From: Anoxybacillus sp050480245
GTDB lineage: Bacteria; Bacillota; Bacilli; Bacillales; Anoxybacillaceae
DNA length: 50,090 nt
Strand: one strand, 5' to 3'
Assembly (NCBI GenBank): GCA_050480245.1
Contig: JBCNEQ010000045.1
The position numbers were made by a program, and so were the translations under genes. Shown in pieces: positions 33,848 to 43,528 of this stretch. A model generated the notes under the pieces. The model was given only the letters and a program-made list of their open reading frames with translations. It made no database searches and was not told the origin of the DNA. Positions within the stretch are counted from its first letter, which is position 1; every line of letters starts with the position of its first letter.

Positions 33848-35120
33848 AGAACGTGTAAAACAATTAGAAGAAAGTTGGCAATTGGATGAACGGTGGAAGG
33901 GCATTACGCGCCCGTATAGCGCAGAGGATGTCATTAAGTTGCGTGGTTCGCTTGATATTGAATATACGCTAGCGCGTCGTGGGGCGGAAAAACTTTGGCG
34001 CTTATTAAATACGGAAGATTACGTACATGCGCTTGGGGCGTTAACAGGAAATCAAGCGGTGCAACAAGCAAAAGCTGGTTTAAAAGCGATTTATTTAAGT
34101 GGTTGGCAAGTGGCGGCAGATGCGAACTTAGCCGGTCATATGTATCCGGACCAAAGCTTATATCCAGCAAACAGCGTGCCGCACGTTGTAAAGCGCATTA
34201 ATCAAGCGCTTCAACGGGCTGATCAAATTCAATATGTAGAAGGAAAAGAAGATATCGACTATTTCTTGCCGATCGTTGCCGATGCGGAAGCAGGATTTGG
34301 CGGCCAATTGAACGTCTTCGAACTGATGAAAGCGATGATTGAAGCAGGAGCAGCTGGCGTCCACTTTGAAGACCAATTGTCTTCTGAGAAAAAGTGCGGC
34401 CATTTAGGTGGAAAAGTGTTGCTTCCGACACAAACAGCGATTCGCAACTTAATTGCGGCGCGACTTGCGGCAGATGTCATGGGCGTCCCAACCGTATTAA
34501 TTGCGCGCACAGATGCAAACGCAGCGGATTTAATTACAAGCGACATCGATCCGCGCGATCAAGAATTTATTACAGGTGAGCGTACGCCAGAAGGCTTCTT
34601 CCGTACGCGTGCCGGATTAGACCAAGCGATTGCGCGCGGATTGGCATATGCACCGTATGCTGATTTAATTTGGTGCGAAACGAGCGAACCGAACTTAGAA
34701 GAAGCGCGTCGTTTTGCGGAAGCGATTCATGAAAAATTCCCAGGCAAATTGCTTGCGTACAACTGCTCGCCTTCCTTCAACTGGAAGAAAAAGTTGGACG
34801 ACGAAACGATCGCCAACTTCCAAGTGGAGCTCGGAAAAATGGGCTACAAATTCCAATTCGTTACGTTGGCTGGTTTCCATGCCCTCAACTACAGCATGTT
34901 TATGTTAGCACATGGCTATCGCGATCGCGGCATGGCTGCTTACTCCGAATTGCAACAAGCGGAGTTTGAGGCAGAAAAATATGGCTACACAGCTACACGC
35001 CATCAACGTGAAGTCGGAACAGGTTACTTTGACGAAGTATCGCTTGTCATTACGGGCGGTCAAGCATCAACTGTGGCGCTAAAAGGCTCGACAGAAGAAG
35101 AACAATTTACAGGTGCATAA
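33834..35120 (+). CDS. aceA: Isocitrate lyase
   Basis: A 428-residue enzyme that cleaves isocitrate to succinate and glyoxylate, opening the glyoxylate shunt. The catalytic KKCGH motif has Cys188. HFEDQLSSEKKC, IARTDANAADLI and YNCSPSFNWKK are family landmarks. Start ATG 33834 has GGGGGAGAATATAT upstream; the ATG at 33783 has no ribosome site. Malate synthase is not in the window. The nearby lcfB supplies acetyl-CoA, which makes physiological sense. B. subtilis lacks this gene, so it is an addition relative to that map. Confidence 0.96.
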   Translation: MGKFEERVKQLEESWQLDERWKGITRPYSAEDVIKLRGSLDIEYTLARRGAEKLWRLLNTEDYVHALGALTGNQAVQQAKAGLKAIYLSGWQVAADANLAGHMYPDQSLYPANSVPHVVKRINQALQRADQIQYVEGKEDIDYFLPIVADAEAGFGGQLNVFELMKAMIEAGAAGVHFEDQLSSEKKCGHLGGKVLLPTQTAIRNLIAARLAADVMGVPTVLIARTDANAADLITSDIDPRDQEFITGERTPEGFFRTRAGLDQAIARGLAYAPYADLIWCETSEPNLEEARRFAEAIHEKFPGKLLAYNCSPSFNWKKKLDDETIANFQVELGKMGYKFQFVTLAGFHALNYSMFMLAHGYRDRGMAAYSELQQAEFEAEKYGYTATRHQREVGTGYFDEVSLVITGGQASTVALKGSTEEEQFTGA

Positions 35121-35126
35121 AATAAC

Positions 35127-35155
35127 ATCCCCTCGAAAAAAACGAGGGGATTTTT
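35127..35155 (+). terminator. Terminator of aceA
   Basis: ATCCCCTCG / CGAGGGGAT with an A7 loop, then TTTTC. Confidence 0.88.
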
Positions 35156-35219
35156 CATGAAAATTTCGTATATTTATGGTATAATATTGTCGAAATGTGT
35201 ATATAAGGGAGGGAGCGGT

Positions 35220-35738
35220 ATGCTCATCGTCGAGTATCTGTATTTGACGCGCTATACGATGGGGCTTTTTCCGTTTTTTCACGATAAGCAAATGTGGACG
35301 AAAGTGTTAGAGGAAGATGGAGAAATTATCGTCAAACAAAAGCCAATGGAAATTATTGAGCAAAGTTGTTTGTATTATGGCGCAAGTTTAAGAGGAAGAA
35401 AAGATGGAGCGAGACATATTATCGGTACTTCGCATAAAGCACCGATTGCAATCGAACCAACGAACGAAATTTTCTTTTTTCCAACGATCTCCCCAACGAA
35501 TCCTCAATGTGTATGGCTGTCGCATTTACATATTCGTCATCATGAGCATGTTCAAGGTGGAAAAACGCGCATTACGTTTTCAAATGGTAAAAGCTTAGAG
35601 GTATGTATTTCGCATCATTCATTCGTGAACCAACTACATCGCACCGCTCAGTTGCGAACAAAAATGAACGAACGAATCGAAGCACGCGAAAGGAAAATGA
35701 TGTATTTATTATATTTACGGGAAAAGGAATTGTCGTAG
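35220..35738 (+). CDS. comK: Competence transcription factor ComK
   Basis: A 172-residue ComK homologue that would activate late competence genes. Conserved blocks include SCLYYGASLRGRKDGA, SHKAPI, FFFPTISPTNPQC, WLSHLHI and TFSNGKSLEV. Compared with the 192-residue B. subtilis protein as I recall it, the tail is about 20 residues shorter: the segment holding FMLYPK, the MecA recognition motif, is absent and replaced by ERKMMYLLYLREKELS. ATG 35220 is preceded by AGGGAGGG. A TATAAT lies at 35180-35185; I see no clear AAAA-N5-TTTT ComK box. It is followed after 65 bases by the VTT gene. Confidence 0.92.
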   Translation: MLIVEYLYLTRYTMGLFPFFHDKQMWTKVLEEDGEIIVKQKPMEIIEQSCLYYGASLRGRKDGARHIIGTSHKAPIAIEPTNEIFFFPTISPTNPQCVWLSHLHIRHHEHVQGGKTRITFSNGKSLEVCISHHSFVNQLHRTAQLRTKMNERIEARERKMMYLLYLREKELS

Positions 35739-35803
35739 TAGTTTTCTCTTTTCCTCTAAACTTGTACAATATAAACATCAGCATGTGGCAAAGGGGTTAC
35801 AGT

Positions 35804-36406
35804 ATGAGTTTAGAGGAATTAAAGCAATGGCTCACAGTAAAACATATGCTCGACATGTTAGTACAATATCGTTCGCTCGGCGTTATTCCAGGTATCGTGC
35901 TACCAATGTCAGAGGCGTTTTTGCCGTTTTTGCCGCTCTTTGTTTTTGTGATGGCGAACGCAGCGGCATTTGGGCTTTGGAAAGGATTTTTCATTTCATG
36001 GCTTGGAACGAGCGCAGGTTCGCTTCTCGTCTTTTTCCTTGTTCGAAAAATCGGGAGGCAACGATTTTTCTCCTTTTTACATCGCCACCCGACGATTCGT
36101 CGCATGATGCATTGGATTGAGCGACGTGGCTTCGGTCCGCTCTTTTTACTGCTTTGTTTTCCGTTTACGCCATCTGCGGCGGTCAATGTTGTTGCAGGGC
36201 TATCGGGCATTGCGATACAACAATATGTGCTTGCCGTGTTGCTTGGAAAAATGGTGATGGTCTTTATAATTAGTTTTATCGGCTATGACGTGGAGGCATT
36301 AATTCGCCAACCGCTCCGCGCCATTTTTGCAGCAATCGCCATTTTTCTTCTTTGGTACATCGGAAAAAAAGTCGAGCAACGTTTTGCGGTGCACGATGGA
36401 AAATAA
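35804..36406 (+). CDS. yhjE: VTT domain membrane protein (YhjE-like)
   Basis: A 200-residue DedA/VTT-fold membrane protein with about five helices. The conserved amphipathic segment GTSAGSLLVFFLVRKIGRQR and the FPFTPSAAVNVVAGL loop are visible. DedA-family proteins affect membrane lipid or proton homeostasis. ATG 35804 has AAAGGGG ahead; the in-frame ATG at 35603 falls inside comK and is not used. Same gene neighbourhood as B. subtilis yhjE-addB. It ends 16 bases before addB, so it may be co-transcribed with it. Confidence 0.82.
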   Translation: MSLEELKQWLTVKHMLDMLVQYRSLGVIPGIVLPMSEAFLPFLPLFVFVMANAAAFGLWKGFFISWLGTSAGSLLVFFLVRKIGRQRFFSFLHRHPTIRRMMHWIERRGFGPLFLLLCFPFTPSAAVNVVAGLSGIAIQQYVLAVLLGKMVMVFIISFIGYDVEALIRQPLRAIFAAIAIFLLWYIGKKVEQRFAVHDGK

Positions 36407-36422
36407 AGAAAGGATGAACGAT

Positions 36423-39400
36423 ATGGCTGTACGCTTCATGATCGGGCGCTCTGGAAGCGGAAAAACGACGAGGTGTTTAACAGAAATCATCAATCAGCTC
36501 ACACATGAACCCGATGGAGATCCGATCATTTATCTCGTTCCTGAACAAATGACGTTTCAATCGGAATACGCCTTAATGAACGCAAACATAAAAGGCATGA
36601 TTCGCGCGCAAGTGTTTAGTTTCACGCGCCTCGCTTGGCGCGTTTTGCAAGAAACAGGTGGTATGAGCCGCTATCATTTGACGCAAACAGGCGTGCATAT
36701 GTTGCTTAGAAAAATTGTCGAACAGCAAAAAGAACAGCTAACGTTATTTCGTAAAGCAGCAGATAAACGCGGCTTTATTGCACAGCTTGAGCACATGTTG
36801 ACCGAATATAAACGGTATTGCATTACGCCAGCAGCGTTAAAACAGACGGAAGAGCAGTTGCGCCGTCAGGCAACGGCAAACGAAGTTGTGCTTGCCGATA
36901 AATTAAAAGATACAACGCTCATTTTTGAGCAATTTGAACAACATATGGCGCGTCATTATACTGATTCGGAAGATTACTTGCGCTTGCTTGCCGAAAAAAT
37001 TCGCCATTCTTCTTATATGAAACGAGCGCGCATTTATATTGACGGGTTTTATGAGTTTACGCCACAAGAATATATGGTGCTTGAACAACTGTTCATTCAT
37101 TGCCCGCATGTGACCGTTACGCTTACGTTAGACGCTCCGCATGAACAACTGCCAAATGATTTGCATTTATTTCGTAGCACGTGGCGAACGTATGCTCAAC
37201 TGCGCGAAATTGCATTACAAAATGGGGTGGCGATTGAAAACGTCGTGCAACTTCATGACAATGTTCGCCATCGACATGAAGAGCTTCGCCATCTTGAAGC
37301 CTATTACGATGCTCGTCCTGTCTGTAAGTGGGAAAAACAAACGGAAGCCATCGTCATCGGAGAAGCGACAAATCGGCGGGCGGAAATGGAAGGCATTGCG
37401 CGCGAAATGATTCGTCTTGTCCGTGATGAAGGGTATCGTTATCGCGACATTGCCTTATTGATTCGCAATGTAGCTGATTACCGCGATGTGTTAAAGACGG
37501 TGTTTGCTGATTATCGCATTCCGTATTTTATTGATGAAAAAGAACAAATGCTTGATCATCCGTTTGTTGAATTTTTGCGCGCAAGTATGGAAGCTGTGCG
37601 GACAAACTTCCGCTATGAAGCGGTATTTCGTGCCGTGAAAACCGACTTCTTTTTTTCACTTGACCAATATGTTCATGAGATGCGCATGGCCATGGATCAG
37701 CTCGAGAACTATGTACTTGCTTATGGGATTCAAGGAGACAAATGGACGGAGCATTGGACGTATCGCAAGTACAAAGGGCTCGAGGATGTGCACACGCCGC
37801 AAACGGATGAAGAAAAGCGCTACGAACAACAATTAAACGACTGGCGCAAGCTTGTCATTTCGCCGCTGTTGTTTTTACAAAAGCGGTTGAAACAAGCGAA
37901 AACAGGGCGTGAGCAATGTGAGGCGCTATATGCGTATGCTGAACAACTTCACATTCCACAAAAGTTAGAACGATTGCGCAACGAAGCGGAAGAGAGAGGC
38001 GATCTTTCCATTGCGCGTCATCACGAGCAAGTATGGCAAGCGTTTATTGATTTGCTCGATCAATACGTTGAAATATTAGGTGATGAATCGCTTTCACTTG
38101 AAACGTTTTTTACAATCATTGAAACCGGATTAGAAAGTTTGCAGTTTTCCCTTGTGCCACCAGCAACGGATCAAGTATTAATTGCTCATTTCGATCGTTC
38201 ACGTCTTTCGAACATTCGCTGTACGTTTCTTGCAGGGGTAAACGAAGGCATCATTCCGATGCGCAAAAACGATGATGGCATGTTGTCGGAAGCAGATCGT
38301 GAATGGTTGCATCATTATTCCTTACATGTTGCCCCTGCTAGCCGCGATCGGTTGCTTGATGAGCCGTTTTTGTTTTATTTAGCGCTTGTTAGCCCGTCTG
38401 AACGTTTATATGTCACGTATGCGCTATCTGATGAACAAGAAAAAACGTTGTTGCCATCGATGTTTATAAAACGGTTGACAGATATGTTTCCGTACGTAAA
38501 AAAAATGCAATGGGGAACGGATCCATTTTTACTTCCGTTGCCAGAACAGTTGTCGTACGTCACAAACGACGTTGCAACACTTGGTCCGCTCATGCAGCAG
38601 CTCGAAGCATGGAAGCGACAATATGCCATCGAGCCGATGTGGTGGGATGTTTACAATGCATACGTGCAGCATGAACAATGGAAAGAACGAATCGCGGTCG
38701 TTGGGCGTGCGTTATTTTATGAAAATCGCGCGAAACGATTAAGCAAGCAGTTGGCGAAACAGTTATATGGCAAAAAGGTAAAAGCAAGCATTTCGCGCAT
38801 GGAGACGTTTAATCGTTGTCCGTTCGCCCATTTTGCCGCACATGGATTGAAGCTAAAAGAACGAAACGTCTTTCAGTTAAAGGCACCTGATATGGGTCAA
38901 TTGTTTCATCAGGCGCTAAAAGTGATCGCTGATCGTCTGCGCCAAGAGCAACTACCATGGAGTCAATTATCGAAGCAACAATGTGAACAATTGTCATACG
39001 AAGCGGTTGAACAAATTGCACCATACATTCAACAAGAAGTATTGTTAAGCACGCATCGTTACCGATATATGAAGAAAAAATTGCAAACGATTATGACGAA
39101 AGCGACAACCGTATTAAGTGAACATGCAAGACGAAGCGGATTTGTACCAATTGGTGTCGAATTAGGGTTCGGTGAAGGGGAGCAGCTTCCACCGCTTTCG
39201 TTTACCTTATCAGACGGAACGGTGTTGCAGTTTGTCGGGCGCATTGATCGCGTTGATCAAGCAACGAGCGAACAAGGTGTGCTTCTTCGCATCATCGACT
39301 ATAAATCAAAGCAAAAGACGCTCGATTTAACGGAAGTATATTACGGCTTAGCGTTGCAAATGTTAGCGTATTTAGATATCGTGCTTGAATACGCGCATCG

Positions 39401-39887
39401 GCTCGTCGGTACATCAGCGTTCCCAGCGGGCGTGCTGTATTTTCCGATTCATAACCCGATGATTAAAGTGAATGAATGGCTTGACGAACATGAGTTGGAG
39501 AGAAAGTTTTTAGAACAGTTTAAAATGGGTGGATATGTATTAGCAGACGAAAAAACCGTTCGCCTAATGGATGAAAACGTGGAGCCGGGGACAAGCTCTC
39601 TCGTGATTCCGGTCCGTTTAAATAAAAATGGGACGTTTGCGCAACATTCAAAGGTGTTAACAGAGCAACAATTTACGATGCTACGGCAACATGTCCGCCG
39701 CTTTATCGTCGATGTAGGCGAACAAATGATGGAAGGCGTTACGCATATTGCACCGTATAAACAAAAAGATAAAACAGCATGCCAATATTGCGAGTTTCGC
39801 GATGTGTGCCAATTTGATGAGGGGGTCGATGCGGAACAATATCGCATATTAACACCGAAACAGATTGATGAATGGTTAAAGGGGTGA
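36423..39887 (+). CDS. addB: Helicase-exonuclease AddAB, subunit AddB
   Basis: A 1154-residue subunit of the AddAB enzyme, which resects double-strand breaks and recognises Chi. The N-terminal nucleotide-binding motif GRSGSGKT is at 8-15. The C-terminal nuclease domain has IIDYKSKQK with Asp959 and Lys961. Four cysteines (799, 1120, 1123, 1129; CPFAHF and CQYCEFRDVC) are the known 4Fe-4S ligands. Length is near B. subtilis AddB (1166). ATG 36423 is nine bases behind AAAGAAAGG. It precedes addA by four bases. Confidence 0.96.
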   Translation: MAVRFMIGRSGSGKTTRCLTEIINQLTHEPDGDPIIYLVPEQMTFQSEYALMNANIKGMIRAQVFSFTRLAWRVLQETGGMSRYHLTQTGVHMLLRKIVEQQKEQLTLFRKAADKRGFIAQLEHMLTEYKRYCITPAALKQTEEQLRRQATANEVVLADKLKDTTLIFEQFEQHMARHYTDSEDYLRLLAEKIRHSSYMKRARIYIDGFYEFTPQEYMVLEQLFIHCPHVTVTLTLDAPHEQLPNDLHLFRSTWRTYAQLREIALQNGVAIENVVQLHDNVRHRHEELRHLEAYYDARPVCKWEKQTEAIVIGEATNRRAEMEGIAREMIRLVRDEGYRYRDIALLIRNVADYRDVLKTVFADYRIPYFIDEKEQMLDHPFVEFLRASMEAVRTNFRYEAVFRAVKTDFFFSLDQYVHEMRMAMDQLENYVLAYGIQGDKWTEHWTYRKYKGLEDVHTPQTDEEKRYEQQLNDWRKLVISPLLFLQKRLKQAKTGREQCEALYAYAEQLHIPQKLERLRNEAEERGDLSIARHHEQVWQAFIDLLDQYVEILGDESLSLETFFTIIETGLESLQFSLVPPATDQVLIAHFDRSRLSNIRCTFLAGVNEGIIPMRKNDDGMLSEADREWLHHYSLHVAPASRDRLLDEPFLFYLALVSPSERLYVTYALSDEQEKTLLPSMFIKRLTDMFPYVKKMQWGTDPFLLPLPEQLSYVTNDVATLGPLMQQLEAWKRQYAIEPMWWDVYNAYVQHEQWKERIAVVGRALFYENRAKRLSKQLAKQLYGKKVKASISRMETFNRCPFAHFAAHGLKLKERNVFQLKAPDMGQLFHQALKVIADRLRQEQLPWSQLSKQQCEQLSYEAVEQIAPYIQQEVLLSTHRYRYMKKKLQTIMTKATTVLSEHARRSGFVPIGVELGFGEGEQLPPLSFTLSDGTVLQFVGRIDRVDQATSEQGVLLRIIDYKSKQKTLDLTEVYYGLALQMLAYLDIVLEYAHRLVGTSAFPAGVLYFPIHNPMIKVNEWLDEHELERKFLEQFKMGGYVLADEKTVRLMDENVEPGTSSLVIPVRLNKNGTFAQHSKVLTEQQFTMLRQHVRRFIVDVGEQMMEGVTHIAPYKQKDKTACQYCEFRDVCQFDEGVDAEQYRILTPKQIDEWLKG

Positions 39888-39891
39888 TTGT

Positions 39892-42800
39892 GTGATTCCG
39901 CCAAAACCACGAGAAAGTCAATGGACGGATGAACAATGGCAAGCGATTTATGCGACTGGAAAGCATACGCTCGTTGCCGCAGCAGCGGGATCAGGAAAAA
40001 CGGCGGTGCTTGTCGAGCGCATCATTCAAAAAATATTGCATAAAGAGCAGCCGATCGATGTCGATCGGTTGCTTGTCGTGACGTTTACAAATGCCGCAGC
40101 GGCCGAAATGCGCCAACGCATCGGAGAAGCGTTAGAAAAAGCGCTTGAAAAAGAGCCGCATTCGCTTCATTTACGAAGGCAGCTAGGCCTTTTACAAAAA
40201 GCATCGATTTCAACGATTCACTCATTTTGTTTAGATGTCATTCGCAAATATTATTACGTCATCGGCATCGATCCGGTGTTTCGTATTGCTGATGAAGGGG
40301 AAATGGCGCTATTAAAAGAAGAAGTGTTAGAAACGTTATTTGAACAATATTACGCAGAAAACGATGAAGCGTTTTTAGCTGTTGTTGACAGATATACGAG
40401 CGATCGGACGGATGCGGATTTACAAACGCTCATTTTGCGTCTATATGAATTTTCACGTTCGCACCCAAATCCAGACGAATGGCTACAACAAATCGTGGAT
40501 ATGTACGATGTCGCAGAACATGCACGCATCGACGATTTGCCGTATGCCCATTACCTTTTTCAAGCGGTCGACTTGACCGTTGAAGCAGCTGAACAAAGGT
40601 TGTTGCAAGCGCTACAAAAAACGAAAGAGCCGGGTGGACCAGATTATTTGCATGATACGCTCGTTAGCGATCAACAAGTCATTGCAAAGCTAAAAGAAGC
40701 GCGCCATGAGTCGTGGCAAAAGTTGCATGAAGCAATGAAAAACGTATCGTTTGCGACGGCAAAAAAAAAGCCGAAAGACGGAGCGTATGATGAACAGCTT
40801 GTGGATGATGTGAAAAAACTGCGCGATCAAGTGAAAAAAGAAATAGGCAGTTTAGCAGAAGAGTTGTTTTCGTTTCAACCGGGGACATACATCCGCCATT
40901 TGCGAGAAATGAAGCCGATTGTTGCAACGGTCGTCCAAATGGTACAGCGGTTTGCAGCACTGTTGCAAGCGAAAAAAGATGAAAAAGGCATCGTTGATTT
41001 TTCAGATTTAGAACATTACTGTTTGCACATTTTACGCGCTCCTTCTCCTGAGCATGAGCTGAAGCCGTCAGAAGCCGCCCTTTATTATCGGGCACAATTT
41101 GCTGAAGTGCTTGTTGACGAATATCAAGATACGAATATGGTGCAAGAGTCGATTTTACGGCTCGTATCGAACGACGATGAAGCAACGGGCAACATGTTTA
41201 TGGTTGGCGATGTGAAACAATCGATTTACGGCTTTCGTCTTGCGGAACCATCGCTTTTTCTACAAAAATATGACCGGTTTACGAAAGACGGAGAAGGTGG
41301 ACTTCGTATTGATTTAGCGAAAAACTTTCGTAGCCGAAAAGAAATATTAGACGCAACGAACTTTATTTTCCGTCAGCTTATGACGGAGGCTATCGGCGAC
41401 ATGCGTTATGACGATGAAGCTGCCCTTCGCTTTGGCGCCCTTGATTATCCAGAAAAACAAGTGCCTGTTGAATGCGTGTGGCTGAATGGAGCAAAAGAAG
41501 AAAGCGAAGAGGAAGAACAACAAGAGGATGTGACGACTGCTCAACTTGAAGCGCGCTGGATCGCTAAAAAAATTAAACAACTACTTGCCGAGCCGTTTTT
41601 CGTTTATGACCGACGTTTAAAAGGAGAACGGCGCTTAATGTATCGCGACATCGTCATTTTATGCCGCTCGATGTCATCTGCTTCAGCGATGTTAGAAGAA
41701 TTTCGCAAACAAAACGTTCCTGTGTATGCGGAGTTATCTAGCGGCTACTTTTCAGCGACAGAAGTGTCGATCATGCTGTCGCTTTTAAAAGTGATTGACA
41801 ATCCGTATCAAGACATTCCGCTGGCGGCGGTGCTTCGTTCTCCGATTGTTGGGTTGAGTGAAAATGATTTGGCGCGCATTCGTTTGGCGAAAAAAGACGG
41901 GGCTTTTTACGAGGCGTTGCTTGCTTTTGTCGAGCATCCTCAAGATGATGAAGCGCTCGGTGAAAAAATGAAACGGTGGTTGACAAAGTTATCCGAATGG
42001 CGCACAGCGGCAAGACAAAAGCCGCTCGCCGACTTGATTTGGCAATTGTATCGTGAAACAAATTTTTATGATTACATTGGTGGAATGCCTGGTGGAAAAC
42101 AGCGGCAGGCGAATTTGCGCGCATTGTATGACCGTGCTAGACAATATGAGCAAACGTCATTTCGGGGCATTTTCCGCTTTTTACGCTTTATTGAGCGGTT
42201 AAAAGAGCGGGAAGACGATTTCGGAGCAGCTCGTTCGCTGATAGAACAAGAAGATGTTGTGCGCATGATGACGATTCATAAAAGTAAAGGGCTTGAGTTT
42301 CCGGTCGTCTTTTTAGCAGGTGCAGCGAAATCGTTTAATATGCAAGATTTACGAGGCGACTATATATTAGATAAAGATTTCGGATTAGGGATGCGCTTCG
42401 TTCACCCGACGTGGCGAGCAAGCTATCCGACTGTCGTGCAATTGGCGATGAAGAGAAAAATGAAATTTCAACTGCTTGCGGAAGAAATGCGTATTTTGTA
42501 TGTTGCGCTCACGCGTGCAAAAGAAAAATTATATATCGTCTGTACGGCAAAAGATATCGAAGCGAAAAAGAAAAAATGGCAAGAAGTCACTTATACATCA
42601 ACATGGGAATTGCCAGCTTATGTGATTGAAAAGGCAAAAAGCTATGCGGATTGGATCGGTTATGCATTAGCCCGTCACCCACAAGGAATATGTTCGTCTT
42701 CAACGGTGCTTCACGATCCATCATCGTGGGATATTCACATCGTGTCAGCGCATTCGCTTGAGCAAGAAGATGAGCAAGCGAATGAACATCGAGACATTGT

Positions 42801-43527
42801 CGAGGCGATTCAACAACTGCAACCTGTGCCAATGAAAAGCGAATATGAACAAGAAGTAAAGCGTCGTCTTTTTTGGACGTATACGTATGCCGATGCAACG
42901 GTGTTAAGGGCAAAACAAAGCGTATCGGAGTTAAAGCGGCAGCGCGACATATACGGTGGGCATGCAGAACAACCGTTTCGAAAAGATCTTATTGAACGCC
43001 CACGCTTTTTACAAGCGAAAACGATGACGCCAGCCGAACGCGGAACAATTATGCATCTTGTGATGCAACATATTGATGTTACAAAAGAAGTCACCGTTGA
43101 TGCGGTGCAGGAGCAAATCGCACGCATGGTAAACGGTGAGTGGCTAACGGAAGAACAAGTAAAAGCTGTTGATGTAGAAAGCATTGTCGCCTTTTTTAAC
43201 ACTCCGCTTGGCAAGCGAATGCAACGGGCGACGCGGCTTGAGCGCGAAGTGCCGTTTTATTTGGCGCACGAAATGGAAGGCGAGACAGTTGTCGTTCAAG
43301 GGGTTATTGATTGCGTGTTTGAAGATGGGTATGGGCTCGTTTTAATTGACTATAAAACAGATCGCGTGTCGTGGATGAACGATCCGAAAGAGCAATTAAA
43401 GCGACGATACAAAGGGCAATTGGCGCTATATCGGGAAGCGATTGAAGCCATTTGGAAAAAGGAAGTAACAGAAACGTACGTGTACGCTTTTGATGGAGCC
43501 CTACTCGTGCCGATGGAGGTGGATTGA
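39892..43527 (+). CDS. addA: Helicase-exonuclease AddAB, subunit AddA
   Basis: A 1211-residue UvrD-type helicase plus RecB-type nuclease. Walker A AAAAGSGKTAV has Lys36; VDEYQDTN is motif II; YVALTRAKEKLYIV is motif VI. The C-terminal nuclease has LIDYKTDR with Asp1153 and Lys1155. It works with AddB in the cytosol. The GTG start at 39892 follows AAAGGGGTG. It overlaps neither neighbour, and sbcD starts one base after its stop. Confidence 0.97.
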   Translation: MIPPKPRESQWTDEQWQAIYATGKHTLVAAAAGSGKTAVLVERIIQKILHKEQPIDVDRLLVVTFTNAAAAEMRQRIGEALEKALEKEPHSLHLRRQLGLLQKASISTIHSFCLDVIRKYYYVIGIDPVFRIADEGEMALLKEEVLETLFEQYYAENDEAFLAVVDRYTSDRTDADLQTLILRLYEFSRSHPNPDEWLQQIVDMYDVAEHARIDDLPYAHYLFQAVDLTVEAAEQRLLQALQKTKEPGGPDYLHDTLVSDQQVIAKLKEARHESWQKLHEAMKNVSFATAKKKPKDGAYDEQLVDDVKKLRDQVKKEIGSLAEELFSFQPGTYIRHLREMKPIVATVVQMVQRFAALLQAKKDEKGIVDFSDLEHYCLHILRAPSPEHELKPSEAALYYRAQFAEVLVDEYQDTNMVQESILRLVSNDDEATGNMFMVGDVKQSIYGFRLAEPSLFLQKYDRFTKDGEGGLRIDLAKNFRSRKEILDATNFIFRQLMTEAIGDMRYDDEAALRFGALDYPEKQVPVECVWLNGAKEESEEEEQQEDVTTAQLEARWIAKKIKQLLAEPFFVYDRRLKGERRLMYRDIVILCRSMSSASAMLEEFRKQNVPVYAELSSGYFSATEVSIMLSLLKVIDNPYQDIPLAAVLRSPIVGLSENDLARIRLAKKDGAFYEALLAFVEHPQDDEALGEKMKRWLTKLSEWRTAARQKPLADLIWQLYRETNFYDYIGGMPGGKQRQANLRALYDRARQYEQTSFRGIFRFLRFIERLKEREDDFGAARSLIEQEDVVRMMTIHKSKGLEFPVVFLAGAAKSFNMQDLRGDYILDKDFGLGMRFVHPTWRASYPTVVQLAMKRKMKFQLLAEEMRILYVALTRAKEKLYIVCTAKDIEAKKKKWQEVTYTSTWELPAYVIEKAKSYADWIGYALARHPQGICSSSTVLHDPSSWDIHIVSAHSLEQEDEQANEHRDIVEAIQQLQPVPMKSEYEQEVKRRLFWTYTYADATVLRAKQSVSELKRQRDIYGGHAEQPFRKDLIERPRFLQAKTMTPAERGTIMHLVMQHIDVTKEVTVDAVQEQIARMVNGEWLTEEQVKAVDVESIVAFFNTPLGKRMQRATRLEREVPFYLAHEMEGETVVVQGVIDCVFEDGYGLVLIDYKTDRVSWMNDPKEQLKRRYKGQLALYREAIEAIWKKEVTETYVYAFDGALLVPMEVD

Positions 43528-43528
43528 T

